NCBI RefSeq assembly: GCF_007859305.1
Contig: NZ_VOHE01000001.1
Location: 724,794 to 788,793 of the forward strand
Length of the DNA stretch: 64,000 nt
Source: Luteimonas wenzhouensis
Lineage (GTDB): Bacteria; Pseudomonadota; Gammaproteobacteria; Xanthomonadales; Xanthomonadaceae
Direction: 5' to 3'
In this document: one piece after another, positions 45,338 to 57,524 of the stretch
How positions within the stretch are numbered: the first letter of the stretch is position 1
Layout of the letters: each line of letters starts with the position of its first letter
Notes under the pieces: generated by a model
The model's database searches: none
What the model was told of the DNA's origin: nothing
What the model saw: only the letters and a program-made list of their open reading frames with translations
Position numbers and translations under genes: made by a program

Positions 45338-45366
45338 TTGCGTCCTGCGGAAAGCACGCATAGGAT
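45338..45366 (+). promoter_or_regulatory. Candidate promoter of the plus-strand catabolic operon
   Basis: TTGCGT (45338-45343) and TAGGAT (45361-45366) are separated by 17 bp, predicting a start near 45373. The palindrome at 45379-45393 would cover the region just after it. Confidence 0.4.
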
Positions 45367-45378
45367 CGATGCACTTTA

Positions 45379-45393
45379 TGGAATATCGTTCCA
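45379..45393. promoter_or_regulatory. IclR-box-like palindrome
   Basis: TGGAA-TATCG-TTCCA is a perfect inverted repeat resembling the E. coli IclR consensus (TGGAA and TTCCA arms, 5-bp centre). It lies 14 bp before the dehydrogenase ATG, where binding would block transcription. Confidence 0.55.
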
Positions 45394-45406
45394 TCAGGCG
45401 AAACTT

Positions 45407-46636
<1,230 letters not shown>

Positions 46637-46637
46637 C

Positions 46638-47465
46638 ATGGGCAACCCAAGGCGCGATCCGAAGTCGCTGGCCCAGGCCGAGGGCGGCCCGCCGCTGGTC
46701 AACTCGGTGGTGCGCGCGTTCTCGATCCTGCGTTGCTTCGAACACGGCCGGGGGAACCCCGACGGCCGCTACCTCGGCAACCAGGACATCGCCCGGCGCA
46801 CGAAGCTGCCCAAGGCCACCGTCTCGCGGCTCACCCAGACCCTGGCCGCCCTGGGCTACCTGGAGTACGCGCCGTCGCGCGAGAAGTACGCGCTCGGGCC
46901 CGCGGTGCTGGGCCTCGGCCACGCCTACATGGCCGGCCACGACGTGATCGACATCGCCCAGCCGCTGATGCAGGAACTGGCCGACTACACCCAGGCGGCG
47001 GTGATGCTCGCCGTGCCCGAGGGGCTGCGCATGCTGCTGCTCGAAGTCTGCCAGGGCGACGCGATGTTCAACCTGCGGCTGGAGAAGGGCGCGCGCGTGC
47101 CCCACGGCACCACCGCGCTGGGCCGCGCCGACCTCGCCGCGCGTCCGCGCGAGGTGTTCGAGCAACGCCTGGCCGAACTCGAGCGCACCGTGCCGCCCGA
47201 GGCATGGCCGAAGATCCGCGCCGGCATCGAGCGCGCGCGCAAGGACTACGAGACCTACGGCTTCGTGTTCTCGCTGGGCGACTGGAACCCGGACGTGTTC
47301 GCGGTGGGCGTGCCGATGGTCTCGGCCGACGGCACCCGCCATTTCGCCTTCAATATCAGCGGCCGGGTGTCGGTGATGACGCGCGAGAAGCTGGTGCAGG
47401 ACTTCGGGCCCCGGCTGGTCGCGCTGCGCAACCGCGTGTACGAGGCCACCGAGGGACGTTTCTAG
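46638..47465 (+). CDS. IclR family transcriptional regulator
   Basis: 275 residues: N-terminal winged helix at about 20-85 (AFSILRCFEHG, NQDIARRTKLPKATVSRLTQTLAALGYLEY), linker, and C-terminal effector-binding domain (about 95-270) with the family-like PLMQELADYTQAAV and SVMTREKLVQDFGPRL segments. It starts one base after the dehydrogenase stop with GGGAGG nine bases upstream, so it is inside the operon it probably controls. The IclR-box-like sites in the divergent promoter are its likely targets; the ligand may be a pathway acyl-CoA or acid. Confidence 0.9.
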   Translation: MGNPRRDPKSLAQAEGGPPLVNSVVRAFSILRCFEHGRGNPDGRYLGNQDIARRTKLPKATVSRLTQTLAALGYLEYAPSREKYALGPAVLGLGHAYMAGHDVIDIAQPLMQELADYTQAAVMLAVPEGLRMLLLEVCQGDAMFNLRLEKGARVPHGTTALGRADLAARPREVFEQRLAELERTVPPEAWPKIRAGIERARKDYETYGFVFSLGDWNPDVFAVGVPMVSADGTRHFAFNISGRVSVMTREKLVQDFGPRLVALRNRVYEATEGRF

Positions 47466-47485
47466 CAACGGGGAGGAAGCGGGAC

Positions 47486-48481
47486 ATGAGAGCCGTCGTC
47501 TGCGACGCATGGGGGCCACCCGAATCACTGCGCATCGGCGAACTGCCCCTGCCCGAACCGGGGCCCGGCCAGGTGCGGGTGCGCGTGCACGCGGCCGCGG
47601 CGAACTACCCGGATGCGCTGATGGTGGCCGGCAAGTACCAGTTCCGGCCCGAGCTGCCCTTCGCCCCGGGCCTGGAGTTCTCCGGCGTGGTGAGCGCGGT
47701 CGGCGACGGCGTGGACACGCTGCACCCCGGCGACAAGGTGGTCGGCACTGCCACCCACGGCGCCTTCGCCGAGGAAGTGGTGGCCGAGGCCGGCCATCTC
47801 GTGGCGCTGCCCGCCGACACCGGCGACGAAGCGCTGGCCGTGGCCGCCAGCTTCCTGCTCACCTACGGCACCTCCTGGCATGCGCTCAAGGACCGTGCGC
47901 AGGCGAAGGCCGGCGAGACCCTGCTGGTGCTCGGCGCCGGCGGCGGCGTCGGCCTGGCCGCGGTGGAGCTGGGCAAGCGCATGGGCCTGCGCGTGATCGC
48001 CGCGGCCTCCACCCAGGCCAAGCGCGAGGCGGCGCGCTCGCGCGGCGCCGACGCGACCGTCGACCCGGGCGCCGGGGACTTCCGCGACCAGGTGCGCGCA
48101 CACGCCGGCAAGGCCGGCGTGGACATCGTCTACGACCCGGTGGGCGGCGCACTCACCGAGACCGCGCTGCGCACCCTGGCCTGGGGCGGCCGCCACCTCG
48201 TGGTCGGCTTCGCCGCGGGCGAGATCCCGAAAGTCCCGGCCAACCTGCTGCTGCTCAAGGGCACCGCGCTGCTGGGCGTGTTCTGGGGCGACTTCGTGCG
48301 GCGCGAACCCGCGGCCAGCGCCGCCAACACCCGCCAGCTGCTGCAGTGGCTGCGCGAAGGCGCGCTGCAGCCGCTGGTGTCGCGGCGCTATCCCCTCTCG
48401 CAGGCGCCGGCCGCGCTCTCCGCCCTGCTCTCCCGCGAGGCGGTGGGCAAGCTGCTGGTCCTGCCGCAGCTGGCCGACTGA
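47486..48481 (+). CDS. NADPH:quinone oxidoreductase family protein (zinc-free MDR)
   Basis: 331-residue medium-chain dehydrogenase/reductase. It has the ANYPDALMVAGKYQ substrate segment, no zinc-binding cysteines, and a Rossmann motif GAGGGVGLAAVELGK at about residues 150-164. GDFVRREP near residue 270 is typical of QOR-type proteins found with fatty acid catabolism genes. It may reduce an enoyl or quinone group in the pathway. RBS GGGAGGAAG precedes the ATG; 20 bp after the IclR gene. Confidence 0.85.
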   Translation: MRAVVCDAWGPPESLRIGELPLPEPGPGQVRVRVHAAAANYPDALMVAGKYQFRPELPFAPGLEFSGVVSAVGDGVDTLHPGDKVVGTATHGAFAEEVVAEAGHLVALPADTGDEALAVAASFLLTYGTSWHALKDRAQAKAGETLLVLGAGGGVGLAAVELGKRMGLRVIAAASTQAKREAARSRGADATVDPGAGDFRDQVRAHAGKAGVDIVYDPVGGALTETALRTLAWGGRHLVVGFAAGEIPKVPANLLLLKGTALLGVFWGDFVRREPAASAANTRQLLQWLREGALQPLVSRRYPLSQAPAALSALLSREAVGKLLVLPQLAD

Positions 48482-48514
48482 GCCTCCGGCCAGCGACCCA
48501 TCCAGGAGCCGACC

Positions 48515-50158
48515 ATGCAACGTTCCCCGCACTGGCCGCCCGGCCTGCCCCACCACCTCGAACTGCCGCAGACCTCGCTGTACGACAACCTCGCGGTCAG
48601 CGCGCGCCGCTACCCGCGCAAGCCGGCGACGATCTACTACGGCCGCGCGCTCGAATACGCCGAGCTCGACGCCCAGGCGAACGCGCTCGCCGGCTACCTG
48701 CAGCAGCGCTGCGGCGTGGCGCGGGGCGACCGCGTCGCGCTGTTCATGCAGAACTGCCCGCAGTTCATCATCGCCTTCCATGCCATCCTGCGCGCCGACG
48801 CGGTGGTGGTGCCGGTCAACTGCATGAACCGGCTCGAGGAAGTGCGGCACATCGTCCGCGACAGCGGCGCGCGCGTGGCCGTGCTGGCGCAGGAACTCGC
48901 GGCCGAGATGCTGCCGCTGCGCGGCGAGCACCTCGACCACGCCGTCCTCGCCAGCTACTGCGACTATGCCGATCCGGACACCGACCTGCCCGTGCCCGAC
49001 GTGGTCGCGCAGCCGCGCGAGCGCCTCGACGGCACCGTCGCCTGGGCGGACGCCCTGGGCGAACGCCTGGCGCCCTCGCCACACCTGGCCGGACCGGACG
49101 ACCTCGCGGTGATGCCCTACACCTCCGGCACCACCGGCCATCCGAAGGGCTGCCTGCACACGCACCGCACGGTGATGCACACCACCGTGGCCGGGCCGGA
49201 GTGGTGCTTCGCCCCCAAGGACACCGTGGTGCTGGCGAACCTGCCGATGTTCCACGTCACCGGCATGCAGAACGGCGTGACCACGCCGGTCTGGCGCGGC
49301 AACACCATCGTGGTGATGACGCGCTGGGACAAGGCCTGCGCGGCCAGGCTGATCGAGCGCCACCGCTGCGGCTCCTGGACCGCGATCCCGACCATGCTGA
49401 TGGATTTCCTGCACCAGGACCTGTCGGCCTTCGACCTGTCCTCGATGCACATCCTGACCGGCGGCGGCGCGGCGATGCCCAAGGCGGTCGCCGAGCGCAT
49501 CCGCCAGCTGTGGGGCATCGACTACGTGGAAGGCTACGGCCTGTCGGAAACGATGGCCCCGACCCATCTCAACCCCGTGCACCGGCCCAAGCCGCAATGC
49601 CTGGGCCTGCCGATCTTCGACGTCGATTCGCGCGTGGTCGATCCGCAGTCCTTCGAGGAACTCCCGCCGGGCGAGGTCGGCGAGATCGTCTCCCACGGCC
49701 CGCAGGTGATGCTGGGCTACCACGGCCGTCCCGCCGACGATCCGGAGACCTTCGTCGAGATCGACGGCAAGCGCTTCCTGCGCACCGGCGACCTGGCCTA
49801 CGTCGACGACGAGGGCTACTTCTTCATGGTCGACCGGCTCAAACGCATGATCAACGCGTCGGGCTACAAGATCTGGCCGGCCGAGGTCGAGGCCATGCTC
49901 TACGGCCATCCCGCGGTGCAGGAGGCCTGCGTGATCGCCGTGCGCGATGCGCACCGCGGCGAAAGCGCCAAGGCGGTGATCGTGCCGCGCGAAGGCCATG
50001 AGGTGACGCCCGGGGACATCATCGAATGGGCGCGTGGCCGCATGGCGGCCTACAAGGTGCCGCACGAGGTCGAGTTCCGCACCTCGCTGCCGCGCAGCGC
50101 CACCGGCAAGGTGCAGTGGCGGGCCCTGCAGGAAGCCGAAGACGGGCGGGCGCGGTGA
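48515..50158 (+). CDS. Acyl-CoA ligase (AMP-forming, long-chain fatty acid type)
   Basis: 547-residue ANL enzyme that activates a carboxylic acid to its CoA thioester. P-loop [11 protein letters not shown] at residues 202-212, GYGLSET at about 345, [18 protein letters not shown] at about 428 and the catalytic C-terminal lysine in SATGKVQW. It would feed substrate to the acyl-CoA dehydrogenases of both operons. Similar to LvaE-type and medium/long-chain ligases; specificity not predictable. It ends in GTGA, overlapping the next start. Confidence 0.92.
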   Translation: MQRSPHWPPGLPHHLELPQTSLYDNLAVSARRYPRKPATIYYGRALEYAELDAQANALAGYLQQRCGVARGDRVALFMQNCPQFIIAFHAILRADAVVVPVNCMNRLEEVRHIVRDSGARVAVLAQELAAEMLPLRGEHLDHAVLASYCDYADPDTDLPVPDVVAQPRERLDGTVAWADALGERLAPSPHLAGPDDLAVMPYTSGTTGHPKGCLHTHRTVMHTTVAGPEWCFAPKDTVVLANLPMFHVTGMQNGVTTPVWRGNTIVVMTRWDKACAARLIERHRCGSWTAIPTMLMDFLHQDLSAFDLSSMHILTGGGAAMPKAVAERIRQLWGIDYVEGYGLSETMAPTHLNPVHRPKPQCLGLPIFDVDSRVVDPQSFEELPPGEVGEIVSHGPQVMLGYHGRPADDPETFVEIDGKRFLRTGDLAYVDDEGYFFMVDRLKRMINASGYKIWPAEVEAMLYGHPAVQEACVIAVRDAHRGESAKAVIVPREGHEVTPGDIIEWARGRMAAYKVPHEVEFRTSLPRSATGKVQWRALQEAEDGRAR

Positions 50159-51534
50159 GCGGCGCGCAGCGGCCGCCGGTCGTCGAGAACAGCGGCTGGC
50201 GCTGGGGGCCGTTCACCTTCCGCCTGCCGTTCCTGCACACGCGCCCGCACTGGCCGGAGATCGCGCAGGGCCTGCTGGTCGCCACCGCCACCGGCCTGGC
50301 CCTGGTGCCGATCCTCGTCGGCTATTTCGGCATGTCGTTCGAGGAGGCCATCGCCGCCTCGCTGCTGGTCAGCACCCTGATCGTCATCGCGCTGTGGGTG
50401 TTCGGCGAACCCTACGCGCCGGGCTGGACCACGCCGGCGCTGCCCCTGGTGCTGGCCTTCGTGCTGCCACGCTACGACACGCCGGACCTGCGCTTCCAGG
50501 CGATGACCGCCATGTCGCTGTCGTTCGCCGTGCTGGTGTTCGTGCTCGGCATCACCCGCGCCGGACCGCGCCTGATCGCCTGGCTGCCGCCGACGCTGCG
50601 CGCCACCATCCTGATCGGTTCGGCGCTGGCCGCGTTCCGGCAGGTGTTCGTGACCGACGCGCCGCGCTTCCTGCACCAGCAGCCGATGTCGATCCTGCTG
50701 GCCTGCGCGATCTGCCTGGTCGTCGTGTTCTCCGCGCCGCTGCAGCGGCTGCAGGGTCGCCTGCCGTGGCTGCGCCACCTGGTCGCGCTGGGCCTGCTGC
50801 CCGGCTTCCTGGCCGCCGCCATCGTGGGACCGCTGGTGGGCGAAGTGAGCTACGACGTGCAGTGGGGCTGGATGCTGCCTCCGGTGGGCGACGCGCTGGC
50901 GAAGATGTCGCCCTTCGCCATCGGCTGGCCGCCCCTGTCGATGTACCTGGACGTGCTGCCGCTGGTCCTGCTGACGTACGTGATCACCTTCGGCGACTGG
51001 GTCACCGCCGAAGCGGTCATCCGCGACGCGCAGCCCGCGCGTCCGGACGATCCGATCCGCATCGACGCGCGCCGCTCGCACCTGACCCTGGCCGTGCGCA
51101 ACGCCGCCGCGGGCCTGGTCGCGCCGTTCTTCACCACCCAGGGCGCGCTGTGGGCAGGGGTGCACGTGGTGGTGGTGTCGCGCTGGCGGCAGGGACCGCA
51201 GGCCATGCGCGACCTGCACAGCGGGCTGATCTCCTACTTCATGATGGGCCTGCCGGTGATCTACTTCGTGCTGCCGCTGCTGACCGGGCTGCAGCCGCTG
51301 CTGGGGGTCGCACTGGCCATCACCCTGGTCACCACCGGCTTCGCCTGCGCCTATATCGGCATGGGCATCCCGCGCAGCAACGCCGAGCGCGGCAGCGCGG
51401 TGCTGGGCGGCGTGGCCCTGTCGCTGTTCGATCCCTGGATCGCGCTGGCCGCGGCGCTGGCCTGCTGGTGGCTGCTGGTGGGCCGCGAGCAGAAGCCGGC
51501 GACGGCCACCGCCGGCGCGGAGGAACACGCATGA
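50155..51534 (+). CDS. Multipass membrane permease (NCS2/xanthine-uracil-like, uncertain)
   Basis: 459-residue protein with about 10-12 hydrophobic helices, starting at a GTG that overlaps the ligase stop by 4 bp. The N-terminal [12 protein letters not shown] stretch, [34 protein letters not shown] and a late STLG-like [15 protein letters not shown] region give it a general resemblance to NCS2/SulP-type 14-helix transporters. I cannot place it firmly. Being translationally coupled to the ligase and thioesterase, it probably moves the pathway acid across the inner membrane. Confidence 0.6.
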   Translation: MSGAQRPPVVENSGWRWGPFTFRLPFLHTRPHWPEIAQGLLVATATGLALVPILVGYFGMSFEEAIAASLLVSTLIVIALWVFGEPYAPGWTTPALPLVLAFVLPRYDTPDLRFQAMTAMSLSFAVLVFVLGITRAGPRLIAWLPPTLRATILIGSALAAFRQVFVTDAPRFLHQQPMSILLACAICLVVVFSAPLQRLQGRLPWLRHLVALGLLPGFLAAAIVGPLVGEVSYDVQWGWMLPPVGDALAKMSPFAIGWPPLSMYLDVLPLVLLTYVITFGDWVTAEAVIRDAQPARPDDPIRIDARRSHLTLAVRNAAAGLVAPFFTTQGALWAGVHVVVVSRWRQGPQAMRDLHSGLISYFMMGLPVIYFVLPLLTGLQPLLGVALAITLVTTGFACAYIGMGIPRSNAERGSAVLGGVALSLFDPWIALAAALACWWLLVGREQKPATATAGAEEHA

Positions 51535-51962
51535 GCACGCGCGCCGGCTACCGCCACTTCCTGTCCATCCCCACCCGCTGGAAGGACAACGACGTCTACG
51601 GCCACGTCAACAACGTCGAGTACTACAGCTACTTCGACACCGTGATCAACACTTACCTGATCACGGTCGGCGGCCTCGACATCCACCGCGGCGCGGCGAT
51701 CGGCCTGTGCGCCGAATCGCATTGCCGCTTCCTGCGCGAGATCGCGTTCCCGGGCAGCGTCGATGCCGGTCTGCGCGTGGAGAAGCTGGGCAACAGCAGC
51801 GTGCGCTACGGCATCGGCCTGTTCCGCGCCGGCGAGGACGCGCTTGCCGCCGAAGGCTGGTTCGTGCACGTATTCGTCGACCGCGAGACCCGGCGCAGCA
51901 CGCCGATCCCGGACCGCATCCGCGCGGCCCTCGCACCGCTGGTGGTGGAGGCGGCGCCATGA
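51531..51962 (+). CDS. Acyl-CoA thioesterase (4HBT hotdog family)
   Basis: 143-residue hotdog thioesterase with the 4HBT signature [22 protein letters not shown] at residues 17-38, including the catalytic aspartate (D21). It resembles YbgC/FadM-like enzymes. It overlaps the permease stop and the alcohol dehydrogenase start by 4 bp each. In this context it could release CoA from dead-end intermediates or the final product. Confidence 0.9.
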   Translation: MSTRAGYRHFLSIPTRWKDNDVYGHVNNVEYYSYFDTVINTYLITVGGLDIHRGAAIGLCAESHCRFLREIAFPGSVDAGLRVEKLGNSSVRYGIGLFRAGEDALAAEGWFVHVFVDRETRRSTPIPDRIRAALAPLVVEAAP

Positions 51963-53092
51963 CCACGATGCGCGCCGCGGTGCTGCGCACGATGGGCGCG
52001 CCGGCCCCGTATGCGCAGTCGCGCCCGCTCGCGATCGAAACCGTGCGGCTGCAGCCGCCGGGGCGGGGCGAGGTACGCGTGCGCGTGCGCGCCGCGGGCC
52101 TGTGCCATTCCGACCTGTCGGTGATCGACGGCTCGCGCCCGCGCCCCATGCCGATGCTGCTCGGGCACGAGGCCACCGGCGAGGTGGTCGAACTGGGCGA
52201 CGGCGTCTCCGGCCTGCGGGTGGGCGACCAGGTCGTGTTCTCGTTCGTGCCGATGTGCGGGCACTGCGGTCCGTGCGCCTGCGGCCGCCCGGTCCTGTGC
52301 GAACCCGGCGCGGCCGCCAACGCCGCCGGCACCCTGCTCGACGGCGACGTGCGGCTGCGCGACGCGCACGACGCGCCGCTGCACCACCACCTGGGCGTGT
52401 CCGGATTCGCCGAGTACGCCGTGGTGTCCGAACGTTCCGCGGTGCGCATCGATCCGGACCTGCCGCCCTCCATCGCCGCCCTGTTCGGCTGCGCGGTGAT
52501 GACCGGCGTCGGCGCGGTGGTGAACACCGCCGGGGTGCGCCCGGGCGAATCGGTGGCGGTGTTCGGGCTCGGCGGCGTCGGCCTGTCGGCGGTGCTGGGC
52601 GCCGCCGCCTGCTCGGCCTGGCCGCTGGTCGCGGTCGACGTGGTGCCGGAGAAGCTGGCCCTGGCGCGCGAACTGGGCGCAAGCCACTGCATCGACGCGC
52701 GCGAGGGCGACGTGGCCGCGCAGGTGCGCGAGGCGACCGGCGGCGGCGTCGACCACGCGCTCGAGACCGCGGGCAGCGAGCGCGTGCTCGCCGCCGCCTA
52801 CGCCGCCACCCGCCGCGGCGGCTGCACGATCACCGTCGGCCTGCCCGCGCCCGACCGCATGTTCAGCGTGCCGGCGGTGGGCCTGGTCGCCGAGGAACGC
52901 ACGGTCAAAGGCTCGTACATGGGTTCGGCGGTGCCCCGCCGCGACATCCCGCGCTACGTGGCCCTGCATCGCGCCGGCCGGCTGCCGGTCGAGCGGCTTC
53001 TCACCCACACGCTGGCGCTCGACGACATCAATGCCGGCTTCGACCGGCTCGCCCGCGGCGAGGCGATCCGCCAGGTGGTGCTGTTCGACTGA
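51959..53092 (+). CDS. Zinc-dependent alcohol dehydrogenase (class III-like MDR)
   Basis: 377-residue MDR alcohol dehydrogenase. Catalytic zinc ligand C49 in GLCHSD and HE at 70-71 in GHEATGE, structural zinc cysteines C100, C103, C106 and C114, and Rossmann motif [12 protein letters not shown] at about 199-210. It is similar to Zn-ADHs acting on long-chain, aromatic or terpene alcohols. Last gene of the plus operon, overlapping the thioesterase by 4 bp; it may oxidise the starting alcohol before CoA activation, although no aldehyde dehydrogenase is seen. Confidence 0.9.
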   Translation: MTTMRAAVLRTMGAPAPYAQSRPLAIETVRLQPPGRGEVRVRVRAAGLCHSDLSVIDGSRPRPMPMLLGHEATGEVVELGDGVSGLRVGDQVVFSFVPMCGHCGPCACGRPVLCEPGAAANAAGTLLDGDVRLRDAHDAPLHHHLGVSGFAEYAVVSERSAVRIDPDLPPSIAALFGCAVMTGVGAVVNTAGVRPGESVAVFGLGGVGLSAVLGAAACSAWPLVAVDVVPEKLALARELGASHCIDAREGDVAAQVREATGGGVDHALETAGSERVLAAAYAATRRGGCTITVGLPAPDRMFSVPAVGLVAEERTVKGSYMGSAVPRRDIPRYVALHRAGRLPVERLLTHTLALDDINAGFDRLARGEAIRQVVLFD

Positions 53093-53141
53093 ACGGCGCG
53101 GCGGGCGTGCGGCCGCGCATTGCGCGCCGCGGTCGATGGAC

Positions 53142-53897
53142 TCAGCCCTCCAGCCCCAGCGCCGCGCGCAGCGCCTGGCGGTAGCGACGGCCGGACGCGA
53201 GCCGGGTGCCGTCGCGCAGGCGCAGGCGGTACTGCCCGGCACCGAGCGGCTCGACCTGCTCGACCAGGTCGATGCGCACCGCGCGCGAGCGGTGCACGCG
53301 CACGAAGCGCGCCGGGTCCAGGCGATCGAGCAGCGCGGCCAGCGGCTGGCGCAGCAGCAGGCTGCGACCAGGGAGCACAAGCTCGACGTAGTTGCCCTGT
53401 GCCACCAGCATGCTGATCTCGTCGACCGCCACCACGCGCAGGCGCGGCCCGTCCGGGACCGCGAGGCGGGAGAGGTAGCCGCCGGCCGCCGGGGCGGGTT
53501 CACGCAGGGGCGCCGAGGGTGGCGGCACCGGCGCCATCCGTGCACGCACCCGCTCGACCGCCTCGCGCAGGCGCACCGGCGACAGCGGCTTGACCAGGTA
53601 ATCGACCGCATCCACCGCGAACGCCTCGAGCGCGCGTTCGCCGTATGCGCTCACCACCACCACCCGCGGCCGCGCCGGCGCCGGCATCCGCTCCAGCAGC
53701 TCGAATCCGTCGAGCCCGGGCATGCGCACATCCAGGAACACGACGTCCGGCCGCACCTGCGCCAGCCCGGACAGCGCCGCGGCGCCGTCGCGATAACTGC
53801 CCACCACCTCCACGCCGCCCAGGTCGCCGAGCATGCGTTCGAGCCGCCGCCGGGCCAGCGGCTCGTCGTCGACGATGGCCGCACGCAACGAGGTCAT
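53142..53897 (-). CDS. LytTR-type response regulator
   Basis: 251-residue regulator: receiver domain at about 1-118 with acidic DDE at 10-12, phosphoacceptor D56 in FLDVRMPG and K103 in YLVKP, a Pro/Ala-rich linker, and a LytTR DNA-binding domain at about 150-251 (VDEISMLVAQGNYVELVL, FVRVHRSRAV). Resembles AlgR/BtsR-like regulators. Its ATG overlaps the histidine kinase stop by 4 bp, so they are co-translated. Target genes are not evident; the exported propeller gene lies divergently. Confidence 0.92.
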   Translation of the reverse strand: MTSLRAAIVDDEPLARRRLERMLGDLGGVEVVGSYRDGAAALSGLAQVRPDVVFLDVRMPGLDGFELLERMPAPARPRVVVVSAYGERALEAFAVDAVDYLVKPLSPVRLREAVERVRARMAPVPPPSAPLREPAPAAGGYLSRLAVPDGPRLRVVAVDEISMLVAQGNYVELVLPGRSLLLRQPLAALLDRLDPARFVRVHRSRAVRIDLVEQVEPLGAGQYRLRLRDGTRLASGRRYRQALRAALGLEG

Positions 53898-54964
53898 GCC
53901 GCGACCTCGCGCGCGGGCGCGCACGGGACCACGACCCGTGCGGTGGTGCCGCCGAGCGCATTGGGCAGCAGCTGCAGGGAGGCTTCTGTGCCGTGCAGCT
54001 GCTGCAGCCTCGCGCGCAGGTTGGCCAGGCCGTGGCCGGGGCGCGCCTCCGGATCAGGCCCGCCGCCGTCGTCGCACACCGCCAGGTGCAGGGCGGGGCC
54101 CTCGCGCCGCGCCTCGACGACCAGGCGCCCGGGGCCTGTGCGCCGCGCCAGCGCGTGCACGATCGCGTTCTCGGCCAGCGGCTGCAGCAGCAGCGGCGGT
54201 ACCCGCACGTCGCCCACGTCGTCCCCGATCCGCCATTCCACCCGCAGGCGGTCGCCCAGGCGCAGCGACTCGATGTCGAGGTAGTGGCGCAGCAGCGCCA
54301 GTTCCTCGCGCAGCGGCACCTGCGGCGTGGCCTGGCGCTCGAGGCTGCTGCGCAGCAGCGCGCCGAGCGCCACCAGCATCCGGTCGGCGGCATCCGGATC
54401 CAGGTGCACGACCTCGGCGATGGAGTTGAGTGCGTTGAACATGAAGTGCGGATTGAGCTGCGAGGCCAGCAGCTGCAGGCGCGCGCCGGCCAGGTCGGCC
54501 TCCAGCCGCGCGGCCCGGCGCTCGCGCTCGCGCGCCCGCGCCGCGTACAGCCAGGCGTGGCACGCACCGACCATCAGCCACAGCAGCAGCAGGTTGTTGG
54601 CCAGGCTCGCGGCGAGCACCGTGGCGACCGCCGGCTGCCCGTGGTACCAGCCGACCCACGGGTTGAGCGCCAGCACCGCCAGCGCGCGCAACACCACGAT
54701 CGCCAGCACCAGGGCGAAGGTCGCCGGCAGGTGCTGCGCGAGCCGACCGCGCTCGAGCGGGAAACGCTGCACGCCCCACAGCAGCAGCAGGGTCAGCGGG
54801 ATCCACAGCCAGGCCGAGGCGAAGCCGATCGTGGCCGCGCGCCCGAGCGGCATCACCTGGCCGTCGGCGCCTTCCATGCTCAGTGCCTGGCTGGTGGAGG
54901 CCACGCCGTACAGCGTCCACCAGGCGGTCACCAGCAGCAGCGTGGGCCAGGGACGCAAGCGCAT
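53894..54964 (-). CDS. LytS/YehU-type sensor histidine kinase
   Basis: 356-residue sensor with four to five membrane helices in the first 140 residues, a short cytoplasmic helix, then a His_kinase domain with phosphoacceptor H173 in QLNPHFMFNALNSI and a HATPase domain (PLAENAIVHAL, CDDGGG, GHGLANLRARL). It has no periplasmic sensory loop of note, so the membrane domain itself is the likely sensor. ATG at 54964 is the best start; GTG at 54970 is an alternative. A much longer upstream frame has no protein character. Confidence 0.9.
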   Translation of the reverse strand: MRLRPWPTLLLVTAWWTLYGVASTSQALSMEGADGQVMPLGRAATIGFASAWLWIPLTLLLLWGVQRFPLERGRLAQHLPATFALVLAIVVLRALAVLALNPWVGWYHGQPAVATVLAASLANNLLLLWLMVGACHAWLYAARARERERRAARLEADLAGARLQLLASQLNPHFMFNALNSIAEVVHLDPDAADRMLVALGALLRSSLERQATPQVPLREELALLRHYLDIESLRLGDRLRVEWRIGDDVGDVRVPPLLLQPLAENAIVHALARRTGPGRLVVEARREGPALHLAVCDDGGGPDPEARPGHGLANLRARLQQLHGTEASLQLLPNALGGTTARVVVPCAPAREVAA

Positions 54965-55108
54965 ATGCACGCCATGCTGGAACGGGCCGGCTGCGTCCGC
55001 AAGCGCTGCGGTGGCGTTCGCCCCACGATCCGGACGCTTCGTCACAAGGGCGTTGCGTCGTGCGCGCCGATGGCGCCTGCTTGGGCCCACCGTCGCCGGA
55101 GCAACGCC

Positions 55109-56107
55109 ATGATCCGATCCGATGCCCTGACCGCCGGACTGCTCGCCGCCGCACTCACCACCGCGCTCGCCGCGGCCTGCGCGCACGCGCGCGGCGGCCC
55201 CTCCCCGACCCCTTCTCCTTCTCCCGTTCCCTCCCCTGCGTCGCCCTCCCCTCACGCGCCGCCCTGCCCGCCGACCGAGGTGTTCGCCCCCGGCACCATT
55301 TCCCTTCCCGACAGCTGGCAGTGGCGGCTGAACTTCAATCCGCTGCTCACCGAGGCGTACTGGTCGCACAGCGAAGGCTGGTGGCCCGGCACGCGCGAGC
55401 GCGCCGAGATCCGCACCTCGCGCCGCCTGCCGGGCGGCCGCTGGTCCACGCCGGCCGTGGTGCCGTTCTCGGGCACGTACGCCGACATGGATCCGTTCGT
55501 GACCCCGCTCGGGACGGCGATGTTCTTCTCGTCCATGCGCCCGGTGCACGGCCGGCCCCGGCAGGACATGGACCTGTGGATGGTGCGCCGCACCGCGCAC
55601 GGGTGGAGCGAGCCGGTGCACCTCGGCGACCAGGTCAACGCCGAGGGCTACGACGAGCTGTATCCGAGCGCGGACCTGCTCGGCAACCTGTACTTCGCCC
55701 GGGTCAAGGCACCGGAGCCCGGCGGGGACGTGCAGATCTGGCGCAGCCGCCCGCGGCGCGACGGCAGCTACGGTCCGCCGGAACCGCTGGGCCCGGGCGT
55801 GAACACGCCCGAGCGCTGGGAATTCAATCCGGAGATCTCGCCCGACGGCCGAACCCTGCTGTTCGTGCGCCTGGACCGCGACGACGACGGCCTCGAGGAC
55901 GTCGGCCATGGCTGGGGCGACCTCTACGTCAGCCGCCAGGTCCACGGCGTGTTCACCGAAGCGGTGAACCTGGGCCCGTGCGTGAACACGGCCGCCGACG
56001 AGTACCACCCCACCGTGCTGTGGGCGCGCGGCGAACTCTACTTCGCCCGCAGCGCCGACGGCGTTCCCGGGAACTTCCACCGCACCCGGCTGCGCCTGCC
56101 GCGCTGA
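55109..56107 (+). CDS. Exported PD40/WD40-like beta-propeller protein
   Basis: 332 residues with an N-terminal signal peptide ending near AAAC (Cys24, an imperfect lipobox), a Pro/Ser-rich linker (about 31-55) and four or more TolB-like PD40 repeats, each with a DP.../SPDG...LYF pattern: MDPFVTPLGTAMFF, LYPSADLLGNLYFA, FNPEISPDGRTLLF and YHPTVLWARGELYFA. It probably folds as a beta-propeller in the periplasm or on the surface. Function unknown. It diverges from the LytTR two-component system across a 144-bp gap. Confidence 0.75.
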   Translation: MIRSDALTAGLLAAALTTALAAACAHARGGPSPTPSPSPVPSPASPSPHAPPCPPTEVFAPGTISLPDSWQWRLNFNPLLTEAYWSHSEGWWPGTRERAEIRTSRRLPGGRWSTPAVVPFSGTYADMDPFVTPLGTAMFFSSMRPVHGRPRQDMDLWMVRRTAHGWSEPVHLGDQVNAEGYDELYPSADLLGNLYFARVKAPEPGGDVQIWRSRPRRDGSYGPPEPLGPGVNTPERWEFNPEISPDGRTLLFVRLDRDDDGLEDVGHGWGDLYVSRQVHGVFTEAVNLGPCVNTAADEYHPTVLWARGELYFARSADGVPGNFHRTRLRLPR

Positions 56108-56129
56108 GCGCGCGGAACGCGGGCACCAG

Positions 56130-56160
56130 AAAGGCCGGCCCCCCGCGGGGACCGGCCTTT
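56130..56160. terminator. Bidirectional terminator
   Basis: AAAGGCCGG (56130-56138) and CCGGCCTTT (56152-56160) pair perfectly, with CCCC/GGGG pairing inside. The A and T flanks allow function on both strands. It lies between the convergent propeller and rhlE genes. Confidence 0.8.
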
Positions 56161-56177
56161 CCGTTTCCAGCCGGGGC

Positions 56178-57524
<1,347 letters not shown>

